Of a DNA stretch of 59,738 nt, positions 34,675 through 43,161 are shown in pieces (position 1 is the stretch's first letter; every line of letters begins with the position of its first letter). Source of the stretch: Pseudomonadota bacterium (lineage in GTDB: Bacteria; Pseudomonadota; Gammaproteobacteria; Steroidobacterales; Steroidobacteraceae); contig CAUJIK010000038.1 in NCBI GenBank assembly GCA_963205255.1, forward strand, positions 1 through 59,738. Reading direction: 5' to 3'. The notes under the pieces are model-generated. The model saw only the letters and a program-made list of their open reading frames with translations. It was not told the DNA's origin and did not search any database. A program made the position numbers and the translations under genes.

Positions 34675-35084
34675 AAGGGCTTCACCACCACTAGGTACAG
34701 GATGGCGACGAGCAGCACCAGCGGCAGCTCGTTGTACCAGCGCAGCGTGGTGGCCGAAGGCAGCGCCGCGCCGCGCTGCAGGCGCTTGAGGAACACGCGC
34801 ATCGAGATGTGATAGGCCACCAGCAGCAGCACGACGGTGAGCTTGGCGTGGATCCAGCCACCGACGAAATCGAACCCCAGCCACAGCCACAGTCCGCTGC
34901 CCAGCGCGAGCACGCCCATCATGCTGGTGAAGTGATAGAGCCGGCGCGCCATGATCACGAGCCGCCGCACGTCTTCGCCGGCGGCCTGCCCTTCCACGTG
35001 ATGCACATAGATGCGCGGCAGATAGAAGATGCCGGCCATCCACGAGATGACCGCCAGCAGATGGAACACCTTGACGTACAGCAT
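34671..35084 (-). CDS. hemJ: Protoporphyrinogen IX oxidase HemJ
   Basis: A 137-residue membrane protein with four hydrophobic helices. It matches HemJ in length and in the motif MLYVKVFHLLAVISWMAGIFYLPRIYV, which contains the conserved haem-ligand His8, and in HAKLTVVLLLVAYH. HemJ oxidises protoporphyrinogen IX to protoporphyrin IX, the step after HemN. It is convergent to the hem operon rather than part of it, so it is expressed separately. The start is preceded at 7 bases by TACACT without a ribosome-binding site. With HemA, HemC, HemE and HemN, five steps of the pathway are in this 8 kb; hemB, hemL and hemH are elsewhere. Confidence 0.92.
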   Translation of the reverse strand: MLYVKVFHLLAVISWMAGIFYLPRIYVHHVEGQAAGEDVRRLVIMARRLYHFTSMMGVLALGSGLWLWLGFDFVGGWIHAKLTVVLLLVAYHISMRVFLKRLQRGAALPSATTLRWYNELPLVLLVAILYLVVVKPF

Positions 35085-35091
35085 GGCCGGC

Positions 35092-35097
35092 AGTGTA
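35092..35097 (-). promoter_or_regulatory. Candidate -10 (TACACT) for a leaderless hemJ mRNA
   Basis: On the minus strand TACACT is followed by 7 bases and the hemJ ATG. No ribosome-binding site is visible and the -35 is unclear. Confidence 0.4.
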
Positions 35098-35137
35098 GCG
35101 GATGCTGCCGGAAGGTGCGCTCAACCGTCGGGTACGC

Positions 35138-37672
35138 TCAGCCGCCGCGCGGCCGCACACCGCGCACCGGCTCGGCTTCGAGCGGATTCTCCGGCCAGTA
35201 GTGCCTGGGATAACGCCCGCGCATGTCCTTGCGCACCTCGGCATAGCTGCCGCGCCAGAACCGCGCCAGATCCTGCGTGATCTGCACCGGCCGGCGCGCG
35301 GGCGAGAGCAGCTTCAGCGTCACGGGCACGCGTCCGCCCACGAGCCTTGGCGTATCGGCGAGCCCGAACACCTCCTGCAACCTCACTTCGATGCAGGGCG
35401 CATTGTCATCGAGGTAGTCGATGGCGATGCGCGAACCCGTGGGCACGACCACATGTGTGGGGGCCCATTGCTCCAGGCGGCGGCGCTGCGCGTGGCTGAG
35501 GCGAGACAGCAGCGCATCGTGCAGCGCGCGATCGCTCAACTGGTCGAGGCGCGTGAGGCCGTGCACGGCAGGCAGCAGCCAGGTGTCGAGCCCTTCCAGC
35601 AGCGCGGCTTCATCCATATCCGGAAGATCCGTACCGGAATCCCCGGTGTCGGCGGCATGCGCCGCGATCAGCGCGAACCGCGCGCGCAGGGCTTTCGATG
35701 CCGGCCCCCAGGGAAGTGCGTCCAGTCCTTCGCGACGCACGCCATCCAGCAACCACTGGGCCGCCGCGCCGACATCCACCTCCAGTCGCCGCTCTTCGAG
35801 TACCAATGCTCCCAGTCGTCGCCTGCGCCACAGGCGCAGCGCGCCTGATCCGGGATCGGCCTCGCTTTCATCCGCGTCCACGATCTGTCCTGCCAGTGCC
35901 GCTTCGATCTGCGGCAGTTCCAGCGGCGCCGCCAGCCGGATGCTGGCCTGGGCGCCTTCGGCATCATCCAGTTCCACCGCGACCAGATACGGACTCGAAG
36001 AGACCGTGGAGACCTGCGACAAGGATGCGCCGCGACCGTTCGCGAGCAGATAGCGATTGCCGCCACCCGGGCGACGCTGCGCCACGCGATCCGGAAAAGC
36101 CCATGCGAGCAACGCACCGGCATCACCCTCATCAACCGGCCTCAGACTCTGGCCGGCAGCCAGCCGCGCGGCCAACTGCCGCACGCGCTGCAGCGCGCCG
36201 CGATCCACGCTCTGCTCTCCCCGCGCGCCGCGCAGCAGCTCCAGCCTGGTGCGCAGATCCGGATCCCGCGTGCCGCGCAGCAGATCGCGCTCGGACAGCA
36301 GCGCCGCCAGATGCGCGGCCAGCGCCTCCTTCCTGCTGGACTGGGCACGCACCAGCATGTGCGCCAGACGCGGATGCAGGCCGGTTTCCAGCATGCGTCG
36401 ACCCAGCGGCGTGATGCGGTCCGCCTCATCCAGCGCTTCCAGCCGACGCAGCAGATCGCGGGCCTGCGCCAGTGGCGCCGCCGGCGGTGGATCGAGGAAA
36501 CGCAGGCTGCTCACCTCGCGCGCTCCCCAGGCCGCCAGTTCCAGAGCCAATGGCGCAAGATCAGTGGTGAGTATCTCGGGAGGCGTATGCGCGGCCAGCA
36601 CGGCCTGCGCGTCTTCTCCCCACAGCCGCAAGGCCGTTCCCGGCGCCGTGCGGCCGGCACGACCGGCACGCTGATCGGCCGAGGAACGCGAGATGCGCAC
36701 CGTGGCGAGGCGGCTCATCCCTGTGGCGGGATCGAACAGGGCGCGACGCGCCAGGCCCGCATCCACCACCACGGTGACGCCCTCGATGGTGAGACTGGTC
36801 TCGGCCACGTTGGTGGCGAGAATGAGCTTGCGCACACCGGGCGGCGATGGCTCCAGCGCCTGTTGCTGCAGCGTGGCGTCGAGCTCGCCGTAAAGCGCAT
36901 GGATCACCACACCGGGCGGCGCCGCTTCTTCCAGCAGGCGGCGCAGACGGTGAATCTCCGGCGCTCCAGGCAGGAACACCAGCACATCCCCCCGCGTTTC
37001 CGCAAACGCCAGGCGCAGCGCACCGGCCACCGGCTCCATCGCCGGGGCGCGACCTGCCTCGGGAAGGGATGGCAGCCCCTGACCGAGGTAACGCACAGCC
37101 ACGGGGAAAGCGCGGCCCTCGGCCCGGATCACTGGCGCATCATCGAGCAGTTCAGCGACGGCATTGCTGTCCAGCGTGGCCGACATCACCAGCAGCCGCA
37201 GATCGGGCACCAGGGCAGCACGCGCTTCAAGCAGAAGCGCCAACCCCAGATCGGCATTCAGGCTGCGCTCGTGGAACTCGTCGAAGATCACCGCCGCCGC
37301 GTCGCCCAGCGTGGCGTCGTCCTGCAGCATGCGCGTCAGCACACCCTCGGTGACGACTTCCAGCCGGGTGCGCGGACCGACCCGCGTGTCCAGACGCATG
37401 CGCCAGCCCACCGTCTGCCCGACGGATTCACCCAGCGAGCGCGCCATGCGGCTGGCGACGGCGCGCGCCGCCAGCCGCCGCGGTTCCAGCAGCACTATGC
37501 GCCGGCCCTGCGCCCAGGGCTCGTCGAGCAGTGCCAGCGGCACCACCGTGCTCTTGCCGGCGCCGGGCGGCGCCACCAGCACGGCACGCCCCTGTTCCGC
37601 CAGCGCGGCGCGCAGCGCCGGCAATGCGGCTTGGACGGGAAGCGGAGGAGCGGCGGCAGTCACGGGACGCAT
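35138..37672 (-). CDS. hrpB: ATP-dependent helicase HrpB
   Basis: An 844-residue DEAH/DExH-box helicase of the HrpB group. Walker A is VAPPGAGKSTVVP (GKS at 39-41), the DEAH variant is IFDEFHERS, motif III is LVMSATLD, and helicase-C has VLVFLPGAPEI, LATNVAETSLTI and QRAGRAGRTAPG. The HrpB-specific C-terminal domain ends the protein. It unwinds RNA or DNA in an ATP-dependent way; its cell role is poorly defined. The ATG at 37672 gives the usual N-terminus; the frame runs further upstream only by crossing the divergent VOC gene. Confidence 0.95.
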   Translation of the reverse strand: MRPVTAAAPPLPVQAALPALRAALAEQGRAVLVAPPGAGKSTVVPLALLDEPWAQGRRIVLLEPRRLAARAVASRMARSLGESVGQTVGWRMRLDTRVGPRTRLEVVTEGVLTRMLQDDATLGDAAAVIFDEFHERSLNADLGLALLLEARAALVPDLRLLVMSATLDSNAVAELLDDAPVIRAEGRAFPVAVRYLGQGLPSLPEAGRAPAMEPVAGALRLAFAETRGDVLVFLPGAPEIHRLRRLLEEAAPPGVVIHALYGELDATLQQQALEPSPPGVRKLILATNVAETSLTIEGVTVVVDAGLARRALFDPATGMSRLATVRISRSSADQRAGRAGRTAPGTALRLWGEDAQAVLAAHTPPEILTTDLAPLALELAAWGAREVSSLRFLDPPPAAPLAQARDLLRRLEALDEADRITPLGRRMLETGLHPRLAHMLVRAQSSRKEALAAHLAALLSERDLLRGTRDPDLRTRLELLRGARGEQSVDRGALQRVRQLAARLAAGQSLRPVDEGDAGALLAWAFPDRVAQRRPGGGNRYLLANGRGASLSQVSTVSSSPYLVAVELDDAEGAQASIRLAAPLELPQIEAALAGQIVDADESEADPGSGALRLWRRRRLGALVLEERRLEVDVGAAAQWLLDGVRREGLDALPWGPASKALRARFALIAAHAADTGDSGTDLPDMDEAALLEGLDTWLLPAVHGLTRLDQLSDRALHDALLSRLSHAQRRRLEQWAPTHVVVPTGSRIAIDYLDDNAPCIEVRLQEVFGLADTPRLVGGRVPVTLKLLSPARRPVQITQDLARFWRGSYAEVRKDMRGRYPRHYWPENPLEAEPVRGVRPRGG

Positions 37673-37674
37673 GA

Positions 37675-37680
37675 TATCGT
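37675..37680 (+). promoter_or_regulatory. Candidate -10 (TATCGT) for the VOC gene, within the hrpB start region
   Basis: TATCGT is followed by 7 bases and the ATG at 37688. Only 15 bp separate the divergent hrpB and VOC start codons, so a conventional leader with a ribosome-binding site would not fit. The -35 would lie inside hrpB. Confidence 0.4.
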
Positions 37681-37687
37681 TGCGCCC

Positions 37688-38038
37688 ATGCATCGCAGCA
37701 GGCTGGCCGGCTTCATTATCGACTGCCAGACGGACGATCTGGACGCCGCGACCCGCTTCTGGAGCGCCGCGCTGCAGCTTCCGCTGCACGCCAGATCCGA
37801 GGATGGCCCCAACTATCGCCGGCTGTCCGGGGCGCCGGGCGGGCTGCACGTGGAAGTGCAGAAAGTCGATCACGACAGCCGCGTGCATCTGGATATCGAA
37901 AGCGATGACGTGGAAGCCGAAGTGCGGCGCCTGGAGGCGCTGGGCGCCACGCGCGTCGCCGCGGTGCGGACCTGGGTGGTGATGCAGGCGCCGACCGGGC
38001 AGCGCTTCTGCGTCGTGCGAATGAAAGAGGGAGACTGA
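37688..38038 (+). CDS. VOC-superfamily (glyoxalase-like) protein
   Basis: A 116-residue single-module VOC protein: LAGFIIDCQTDDLDAATRFWSAAL opens the first beta-alpha unit, HVEVQKVDHDSRVHLDIE and the end WVVMQAPTGQRFCVVR complete the second. Metal-ligand positions are His in GLHVEVQ and His in RVHLDIE. The reaction is unknown. The metallopeptidase gene starts two bases after its stop, so they form an operon. The start codon lies 15 bp from the divergent hrpB start. Confidence 0.88.
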   Translation: MHRSRLAGFIIDCQTDDLDAATRFWSAALQLPLHARSEDGPNYRRLSGAPGGLHVEVQKVDHDSRVHLDIESDDVEAEVRRLEALGATRVAAVRTWVVMQAPTGQRFCVVRMKEGD

Positions 38039-38040
38039 CA

Positions 38041-38907
38041 ATGCGTTGGCGGGATGGACGTCGCAGCCAGAACGTGGAAGACATGCGCGGCCGTGGCGGC
38101 GGCAGCGTCGGCGGCATGGGCGCGAAATTCGGCGTCGGCACACTGGTGCTGATGGCCGCGGCCTATTTCCTCGGTGTGGATCCGCGCCTCGTCATGGGCG
38201 TGATGCAGGCCACACAGGGCGGTCTTGCCACCAGCTCAGGTCCGGTACAAACCAGCGATCCGCAGGACGAAGCCGGCCAGTTCATGTCGGTGATCCTGGC
38301 GGACACCGAGGACACCTGGAGCGAGATCTTCGCCGCCGCCGGCCAGCGATACTCACCGCCGCGCCTGCGGCTGTATGAAGGCGGCACCAATTCCGGCTGC
38401 GGCGCCGCGAGTTCGGACGTGGGGCCGTTCTATTGCCCGGCCGACCAGCGCGTGTACATCGACCTGTCTTTCTACAAGGAGCTGGCGCAGCGCTTCCAGG
38501 CGCCTGGCGATTTTGCGCAGGCCTATGTGCTGGCCCATGAGGTGGGCCATCACGTGCAGCAGCTGACCGGCATCAACGATCAGGTGCGCCGCGCGCAGCA
38601 ACGAGCTTCCAAGGATGAGCAGAACGCGCTGCAGGTGCGCATGGAACTGCAGGCGGACTGCTTCGCGGGCATCTGGGCGCACCACGCCAACCGCTCGCGC
38701 TCGCTGCTGGAAGCCGGCGACATCGAAGAGGGGCTGGCCGCCGCCGCCGCCGTGGGCGACGACACCATCCAGAAACGCGCCCAGGGTTATGTGGTGCCGG
38801 AGAGCTTCACGCACGGCTCGGCCGCGCAACGCCAGAACTGGTTCCAGCGCGGCTACCGCAGCGGCACCGTGCGCGATTGCGACACCTTCGGCGCCGGCAA
38901 CCTCTGA
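38041..38907 (+). CDS. Neutral zinc metallopeptidase (YpfJ / DUF from pfam 'Zn_peptidase')
   Basis: A 288-residue protein of the YpfJ family. It starts MRWRDGRRSQNVEDMRG, the family N-terminus, then has one membrane helix (about 31-47) that would anchor it with the catalytic part outside. TNSGCGAASSDVGPFYCPADQRVYIDLSFY is the conserved core, and the zinc site HEVGHHVQ has His166 and His170 with Glu167 as base. ELQADCFAGIWAHH supplies further ligands. The substrate is unknown. It lies in an operon behind the VOC protein. Confidence 0.92.
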   Translation: MRWRDGRRSQNVEDMRGRGGGSVGGMGAKFGVGTLVLMAAAYFLGVDPRLVMGVMQATQGGLATSSGPVQTSDPQDEAGQFMSVILADTEDTWSEIFAAAGQRYSPPRLRLYEGGTNSGCGAASSDVGPFYCPADQRVYIDLSFYKELAQRFQAPGDFAQAYVLAHEVGHHVQQLTGINDQVRRAQQRASKDEQNALQVRMELQADCFAGIWAHHANRSRSLLEAGDIEEGLAAAAAVGDDTIQKRAQGYVVPESFTHGSAAQRQNWFQRGYRSGTVRDCDTFGAGNL

Positions 38908-38913
38908 TCCGCC

Positions 38914-39312
38914 TCAGTCCGCCGGCATCCGCAGGGCTGCGGCGGCGAACCACAGCCAGCCGCCGATCAGCAGCAGCCCTCCCAACGGCGTGACCGGGCC
39001 GAGCAGGCGCGGCCCGCCGGCCAGCAGCAGGTAGATGCTGCCCGAGAAACACAGCGCGCCGACCAGCAGCAGCCAGGCTGCCACGACCAGCCGCCGCTGG
39101 GTTTTCACATCACGCGTGCGCCCCAGCAGCAGGGCCACGCCCATCAGGCCCAGCGAGTGGAAGAACTGGTGATCCACCGCCGTATCGAAGGAGACCATCT
39201 GCCGCGCGTCGAGCACCGCGCGCAGCGCATGCGCGCCGAGGGCGCCGGCGATGGTGGCCAGCGCCAGCAACAGCCCGGCGGCGGCCAGAAAACCACGTGC
39301 AGTGCGATTCAT
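38914..39312 (-). CDS. DUF423 family membrane protein (YgdD-like)
   Basis: A 132-residue inner-membrane protein with four hydrophobic helices. Family signatures are GALGAHALRAVLDARQMVSFDTAVDHQFFHSLGL and SGSIYLLLAGGPRLLGPVTPLGGLLLIGGW. Its function is not established. The ATG overlaps the opgH stop (ATGA), making it the third gene of the opgG-opgH operon, an uncommon association. Confidence 0.9.
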   Translation of the reverse strand: MNRTARGFLAAAGLLLALATIAGALGAHALRAVLDARQMVSFDTAVDHQFFHSLGLMGVALLLGRTRDVKTQRRLVVAAWLLLVGALCFSGSIYLLLAGGPRLLGPVTPLGGLLLIGGWLWFAAAALRMPAD

Positions 39313-41444
39313 CCCGGATGTTCTCCCAGTTGGCTCAGGCGCTTGAGCATGTCGGGGCTGCTCGCCACGAATATGCGCTCACGGGGCGAAAGCCAGTGCA
39401 GCGCCTCATCCAGCGTATGCGCATCGCTGAGTTTTCTTGCGGCCGTGAGCTGCTCCGGCTCGGGGTGGCCGCGCCGCGGCGCCGGTGGCGGCAGGTTCTC
39501 TTCCAGATGCACGGTGCGCCCGCGCGCATCCAGCGCCAGCGCGCGCAATCCATCCTCGGGCAGCGGCGGCGCCGCGGCGATCAATGCATCACGCCGCCGG
39601 ACGATGTCCGGCACCTGCGCCTCTTCTGGCGTGCACAGTATGCCCACCCGCGCGAGCCAGCGGCCGATGCCGATACTGCCGCTGTAGTGCGACAACGGAA
39701 CGGCCAGCAGCATTCCCGCCAGCACCGGCGACAGCCAGGGCAGCAGCCCCGGCGCCAGATACGCGAACAGCGCTCCGAGCAGCACACCTGCGAGCGTGTG
39801 CCCCCAATGAAAACGCCACGCCTCCGCCCAGGTCACGCCGCCCTCACCGCGGCGCTGCGCGGTCCAGCCGGCATCGCGGCCAGTGAGGATCTCGGCCACA
39901 TAGCGGCTCTGCATCAGCATCAACACTGGCGCGTACAGCGCCGACAGCAGCAGCTCCACCACGGCGCTGACGATGAATTCGATGGTGCCGAGCGCGCGCC
40001 GCATGCGCAGCGACCACAGCGCCTTCACGAAACCGATGATCTTGGGAACGAACAGCACGCCGAAGCTGAACACGAACAGGCGCAGCATGCGCTCGGCGTC
40101 GAAACGCGGCCAGTTCGGAAACAGCTGGAACTCCATGCTGAAGTACTGCGGATCATGCAGGCTCGCCTGCACCGACAGCGCGAACCCCAGCAACAGCAGC
40201 ATCAGCCACAGCGGTGATGACAGATAGCTCATGATGCCGAAGGCGAAGTGCAGCCGGCTGTGCCAGCGCAGGCCGGCGGCGCCCAGCACCTTCACATGCT
40301 GCAGATTCCCCTGCGCCCAACGCCGGTCGCGGATCGCCATGTCGATCAGCGACGGCGGGCTTTCTTCGTAGGATCCGCCCAGGCCATCGGCCATGCGCAC
40401 CTTCCAGCCGGCGCGGCGCATCAGCGCCGCCTCGACGAAATCATGAGAGAGGATATGGCCGCCGAAGGGCTTGCGGCCGGGCAGCTCGGGCAGGCCGCAG
40501 GCCGAGGCGAAGGCATCCAAGCGCAGGATGGCGTTGTGCCCCCAGTAGTTGCCGTCATCACCGGCCCACGCTGAAACGCCGCGTGCGATGGGAGGACCAT
40601 AGATGCGCCCCGCGAACTGCTGCAACCGCGCGAACAGGCTGCTGCGCCCCACCAGCTGCGGCACGGTCTGCAACAGCCCCAGATCGGGATCGGCCTGCAT
40701 GGCGCGCACCAGCGAGGTGAGCGTGCACGCCTCGATGAGGCTGTCGGCATCGAGAATGATCATGTAGTCGTAGCGCCCGCCCCAGCGCTCGACGAAATCC
40801 TGAAGGTTGCCGGCCTTGCGGCCGGTGTTCTGCCAGCGCCTGCGATACCACACCGGCATCACAGCGCTCAACGCACGGCGCAGACGATCCACGGCCAGCG
40901 ATTCGCGGATCCACGGATCGGCGCGCGTGGAATCCGACAGCAACACGATCTCGAAGCCGCTGGCAGTCCCGTCCCGCGCCAGCTGCTCGGCCATCGCGCG
41001 CATGGCAAGCGTGGTGCGCAGCGGATCCTCGTTGTAGATGGGCATTACCAGCGCCGTACGATGCGGCAGGGCGTCCGGCGCGGAAGAAGGCGGCGCCAGC
41101 GGCAGCTTGCGTTGCGGCAGCAGACCGGCGATCGCCGAGGCCGCGGCCTGTGCAATCCAGCCCAGCGTCGCGGCGAAGAACGCGATGAACAACGCCTGCA
41201 ACAGGGTCATGTCCTCGTTGCGCACGATGGCGATCATTTCGGAGACCGCGTAGCCGAGGATGCCCAGTGTGCCGATGATGGCGATCGCGCGCGCGAACAC
41301 CACGCCCGGCTGAGGGAAAGGATGCGGATGCTGTACCGGTTTGCGCCGCAAATCCTGCGCCGACATGGCCAGCGGCGCGGAAGGCGGCATCGCGCCGTCG
41401 CCGGCGCGTGGCGGAAGATCGGTGACGGCTAGTTGGCCGTCCAT
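39309..41444 (-). CDS. opgH: Osmoregulated periplasmic glucan glucosyltransferase OpgH (MdoH)
   Basis: A 711-residue processive family 2 glucosyltransferase that builds the beta-1,2-glucan backbone from UDP-glucose at the inner membrane. Two N-terminal helices are seen at about 50-68 and 80-108. The catalytic domain has ALVMPIYNEDPLRTT, the LLSDSTR and YMIILDADSLIE metal-binding Asp motifs, and RDRRWAQGNLQH (the Q-x-x-R-W-like acceptor motif as RRWAQGN). Several helices follow, then a C-terminal soluble tail. It is shorter than E. coli OpgH (about 850), mainly at the N-terminus. It overlaps opgG by 16 bases. Confidence 0.95.
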   Translation of the reverse strand: MDGQLAVTDLPPRAGDGAMPPSAPLAMSAQDLRRKPVQHPHPFPQPGVVFARAIAIIGTLGILGYAVSEMIAIVRNEDMTLLQALFIAFFAATLGWIAQAAASAIAGLLPQRKLPLAPPSSAPDALPHRTALVMPIYNEDPLRTTLAMRAMAEQLARDGTASGFEIVLLSDSTRADPWIRESLAVDRLRRALSAVMPVWYRRRWQNTGRKAGNLQDFVERWGGRYDYMIILDADSLIEACTLTSLVRAMQADPDLGLLQTVPQLVGRSSLFARLQQFAGRIYGPPIARGVSAWAGDDGNYWGHNAILRLDAFASACGLPELPGRKPFGGHILSHDFVEAALMRRAGWKVRMADGLGGSYEESPPSLIDMAIRDRRWAQGNLQHVKVLGAAGLRWHSRLHFAFGIMSYLSSPLWLMLLLLGFALSVQASLHDPQYFSMEFQLFPNWPRFDAERMLRLFVFSFGVLFVPKIIGFVKALWSLRMRRALGTIEFIVSAVVELLLSALYAPVLMLMQSRYVAEILTGRDAGWTAQRRGEGGVTWAEAWRFHWGHTLAGVLLGALFAYLAPGLLPWLSPVLAGMLLAVPLSHYSGSIGIGRWLARVGILCTPEEAQVPDIVRRRDALIAAAPPLPEDGLRALALDARGRTVHLEENLPPPAPRRGHPEPEQLTAARKLSDAHTLDEALHWLSPRERIFVASSPDMLKRLSQLGEHPG

Positions 41445-43114
41445 CGATAGAGCCAGGTTTCGCTCACCATCTCATCGCCCTTGTAGACCTGCGCCCGGAA
41501 TTCGACCAGCGGCGCGCCGGCCGGATCGAACTCGAAGCTGGCGCGAAGCCCGCGGATAGTGGGATTGGTCTGGATCACCGGATGGAACAGTGTGCCCGCG
41601 GAGGATGAAACCTTCAGGTCGAGCCCGGCCGGATCAGTGCCCAGGCCGGCAAGATCGAGCACCACCAGCTTGTGGGTGCCGCGGAAATTGGCGCCCATGC
41701 GCGCGGCGGTGAACCGGCCCGTGGCCTGCGGCAGCAGCGCTTCGGCCGTCCACACCAGGCGATAGGCGCCGCTGTAGGGTTTGCCCGTGGGCAGCACATC
41801 GCGCGGCTGCCAGAAGGCGACGATGTTGTCGTTGGTTTCGTCGGGCGTGGGAATCTCCACCAGCCGCAACGGGCCGGGCGCGGCGCCATCCTTGAACTCC
41901 ACCCAGGCGCTGGGACGACGCTCGTAGTTGGCTTCCAGATCCTGGAAGTCGGCCAGCAGGCGCGCGCGCTGCATGAGACCGAAGGCCTGCGGACGCTCCG
42001 CCGTGAACGACGACAGCTGCAGGTTGCGCGGATTGGCGAGGTGACGCCACACGTGCTCGCCCTGCTGGGTGATCAGCAGCAACCCGTCCGAATCGTGCAC
42101 GCGATAACGGAAATCGTCGAAGCGCTGGCGGTTGGTGCCGTCGAACAGGAACATCGAGGTCAGCGGCGCGATGCCCACGTTGTACAGGTCCACGCGAGGG
42201 AACAGCGTGTACTCCACATCCATGACGGTCTCGCGGCCCGGCGTCACGTTGAAGCGATAGGCCCCGGTGACCGAAGCGCTCTCGAGCAACGCATGGATGA
42301 CCAGCGAGGTCGCGCCGGGTTTGGGCTTCTCGATCCAGAACTCGGTGAACGACGGGAACTCCTCGCCCTGCGGTTCGGCGGTGCGCAATGCGAGGCCACG
42401 GGCGGAAAGGCCGTAGTTCTGCCCACGGCCGACGGCGCGGAAGTAACTGGCCCCCTGGAACACCAGGAACTCGTCCCAGTAGTTGCTGGAATTCAGCTGC
42501 GTGCGCACCCGGAAACCGGACAGCGACAGCGACTTGCCCTGCAGATCCTTGGGCACATTGGGCCCCAGCTCGAACATCTGCGGCGCCGGCACCAGCGGCA
42601 TGACCTCGCCATCTTCGACAATGGAAACCGCCACCGGCGCCGTATAGACGAAGCCCGCCGGCAGCACATCGAGCCGGAACGGCAGCTGATCGTTGGTCCA
42701 CAGCGCTTCGTTGATGCGGAAACGGATGTCGCGGTACTGGTCGTAGGTCAGCTTGTCCAGGCCCGGCGTCACCGGATCACGGGGACGGGCGGGCGCGGCG
42801 GCGAGACGTTGCGCCAGTTCGATTACATCGGCTGAAGAGAAGCTCGCGGGCCCGGCCTGTTCCCCGGCGGCGCCTGAAGCGCTGGATGTGCCAGCCGCGG
42901 CGACCCGCGTCGTCGTCGCACTCGCAGCAACCTGCCGCGGCGTCGCCGGTTCCGGCAGCCCTTGTGCGAGGAACGCGCGCCCGATCAGGACCACGGCCGG
43001 AGCAGCCAGCAGCACCATGGTGACTCCCAACGTCGCATTGCCTGCGTTGCGCTGCCGAGCCAAATTGACCTCGCTCTCGAAAGAAGAACCAACCCCGGAC
43101 GATACGATGGGCAT
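41429..43114 (-). CDS. opgG: Glucan biosynthesis protein OpgG (MdoG)
   Basis: A 561-residue periplasmic protein needed for branching or shaping of osmoregulated glucans. The family core begins at about residue 90: FSSADVIELAQRLAAAP, then KLTYDQYRDIRFR, LWTNDQLPFRLDVLPAGF, QNYGLSARGLALRTA (usually YGLSARGLAI) and SFTEFWIEKP. The N-terminus carries a hydrophobic segment at about 28-48 with no obvious cleavage site (TLGVTMVLLAAPAVVLIGRAF), so the protein may stay membrane-tethered, unlike the E. coli one. First gene of opgG-opgH-DUF423. No ribosome-binding site is evident at the chosen ATG. Confidence 0.92.
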   Translation of the reverse strand: MPIVSSGVGSSFESEVNLARQRNAGNATLGVTMVLLAAPAVVLIGRAFLAQGLPEPATPRQVAASATTTRVAAAGTSSASGAAGEQAGPASFSSADVIELAQRLAAAPARPRDPVTPGLDKLTYDQYRDIRFRINEALWTNDQLPFRLDVLPAGFVYTAPVAVSIVEDGEVMPLVPAPQMFELGPNVPKDLQGKSLSLSGFRVRTQLNSSNYWDEFLVFQGASYFRAVGRGQNYGLSARGLALRTAEPQGEEFPSFTEFWIEKPKPGATSLVIHALLESASVTGAYRFNVTPGRETVMDVEYTLFPRVDLYNVGIAPLTSMFLFDGTNRQRFDDFRYRVHDSDGLLLITQQGEHVWRHLANPRNLQLSSFTAERPQAFGLMQRARLLADFQDLEANYERRPSAWVEFKDGAAPGPLRLVEIPTPDETNDNIVAFWQPRDVLPTGKPYSGAYRLVWTAEALLPQATGRFTAARMGANFRGTHKLVVLDLAGLGTDPAGLDLKVSSSAGTLFHPVIQTNPTIRGLRASFEFDPAGAPLVEFRAQVYKGDEMVSETWLYRWTAN

Positions 43115-43161
43115 GCTCTGGCCACATCGCTCGCCTCCCCCTCGAGTGCGTAGGATAAATC

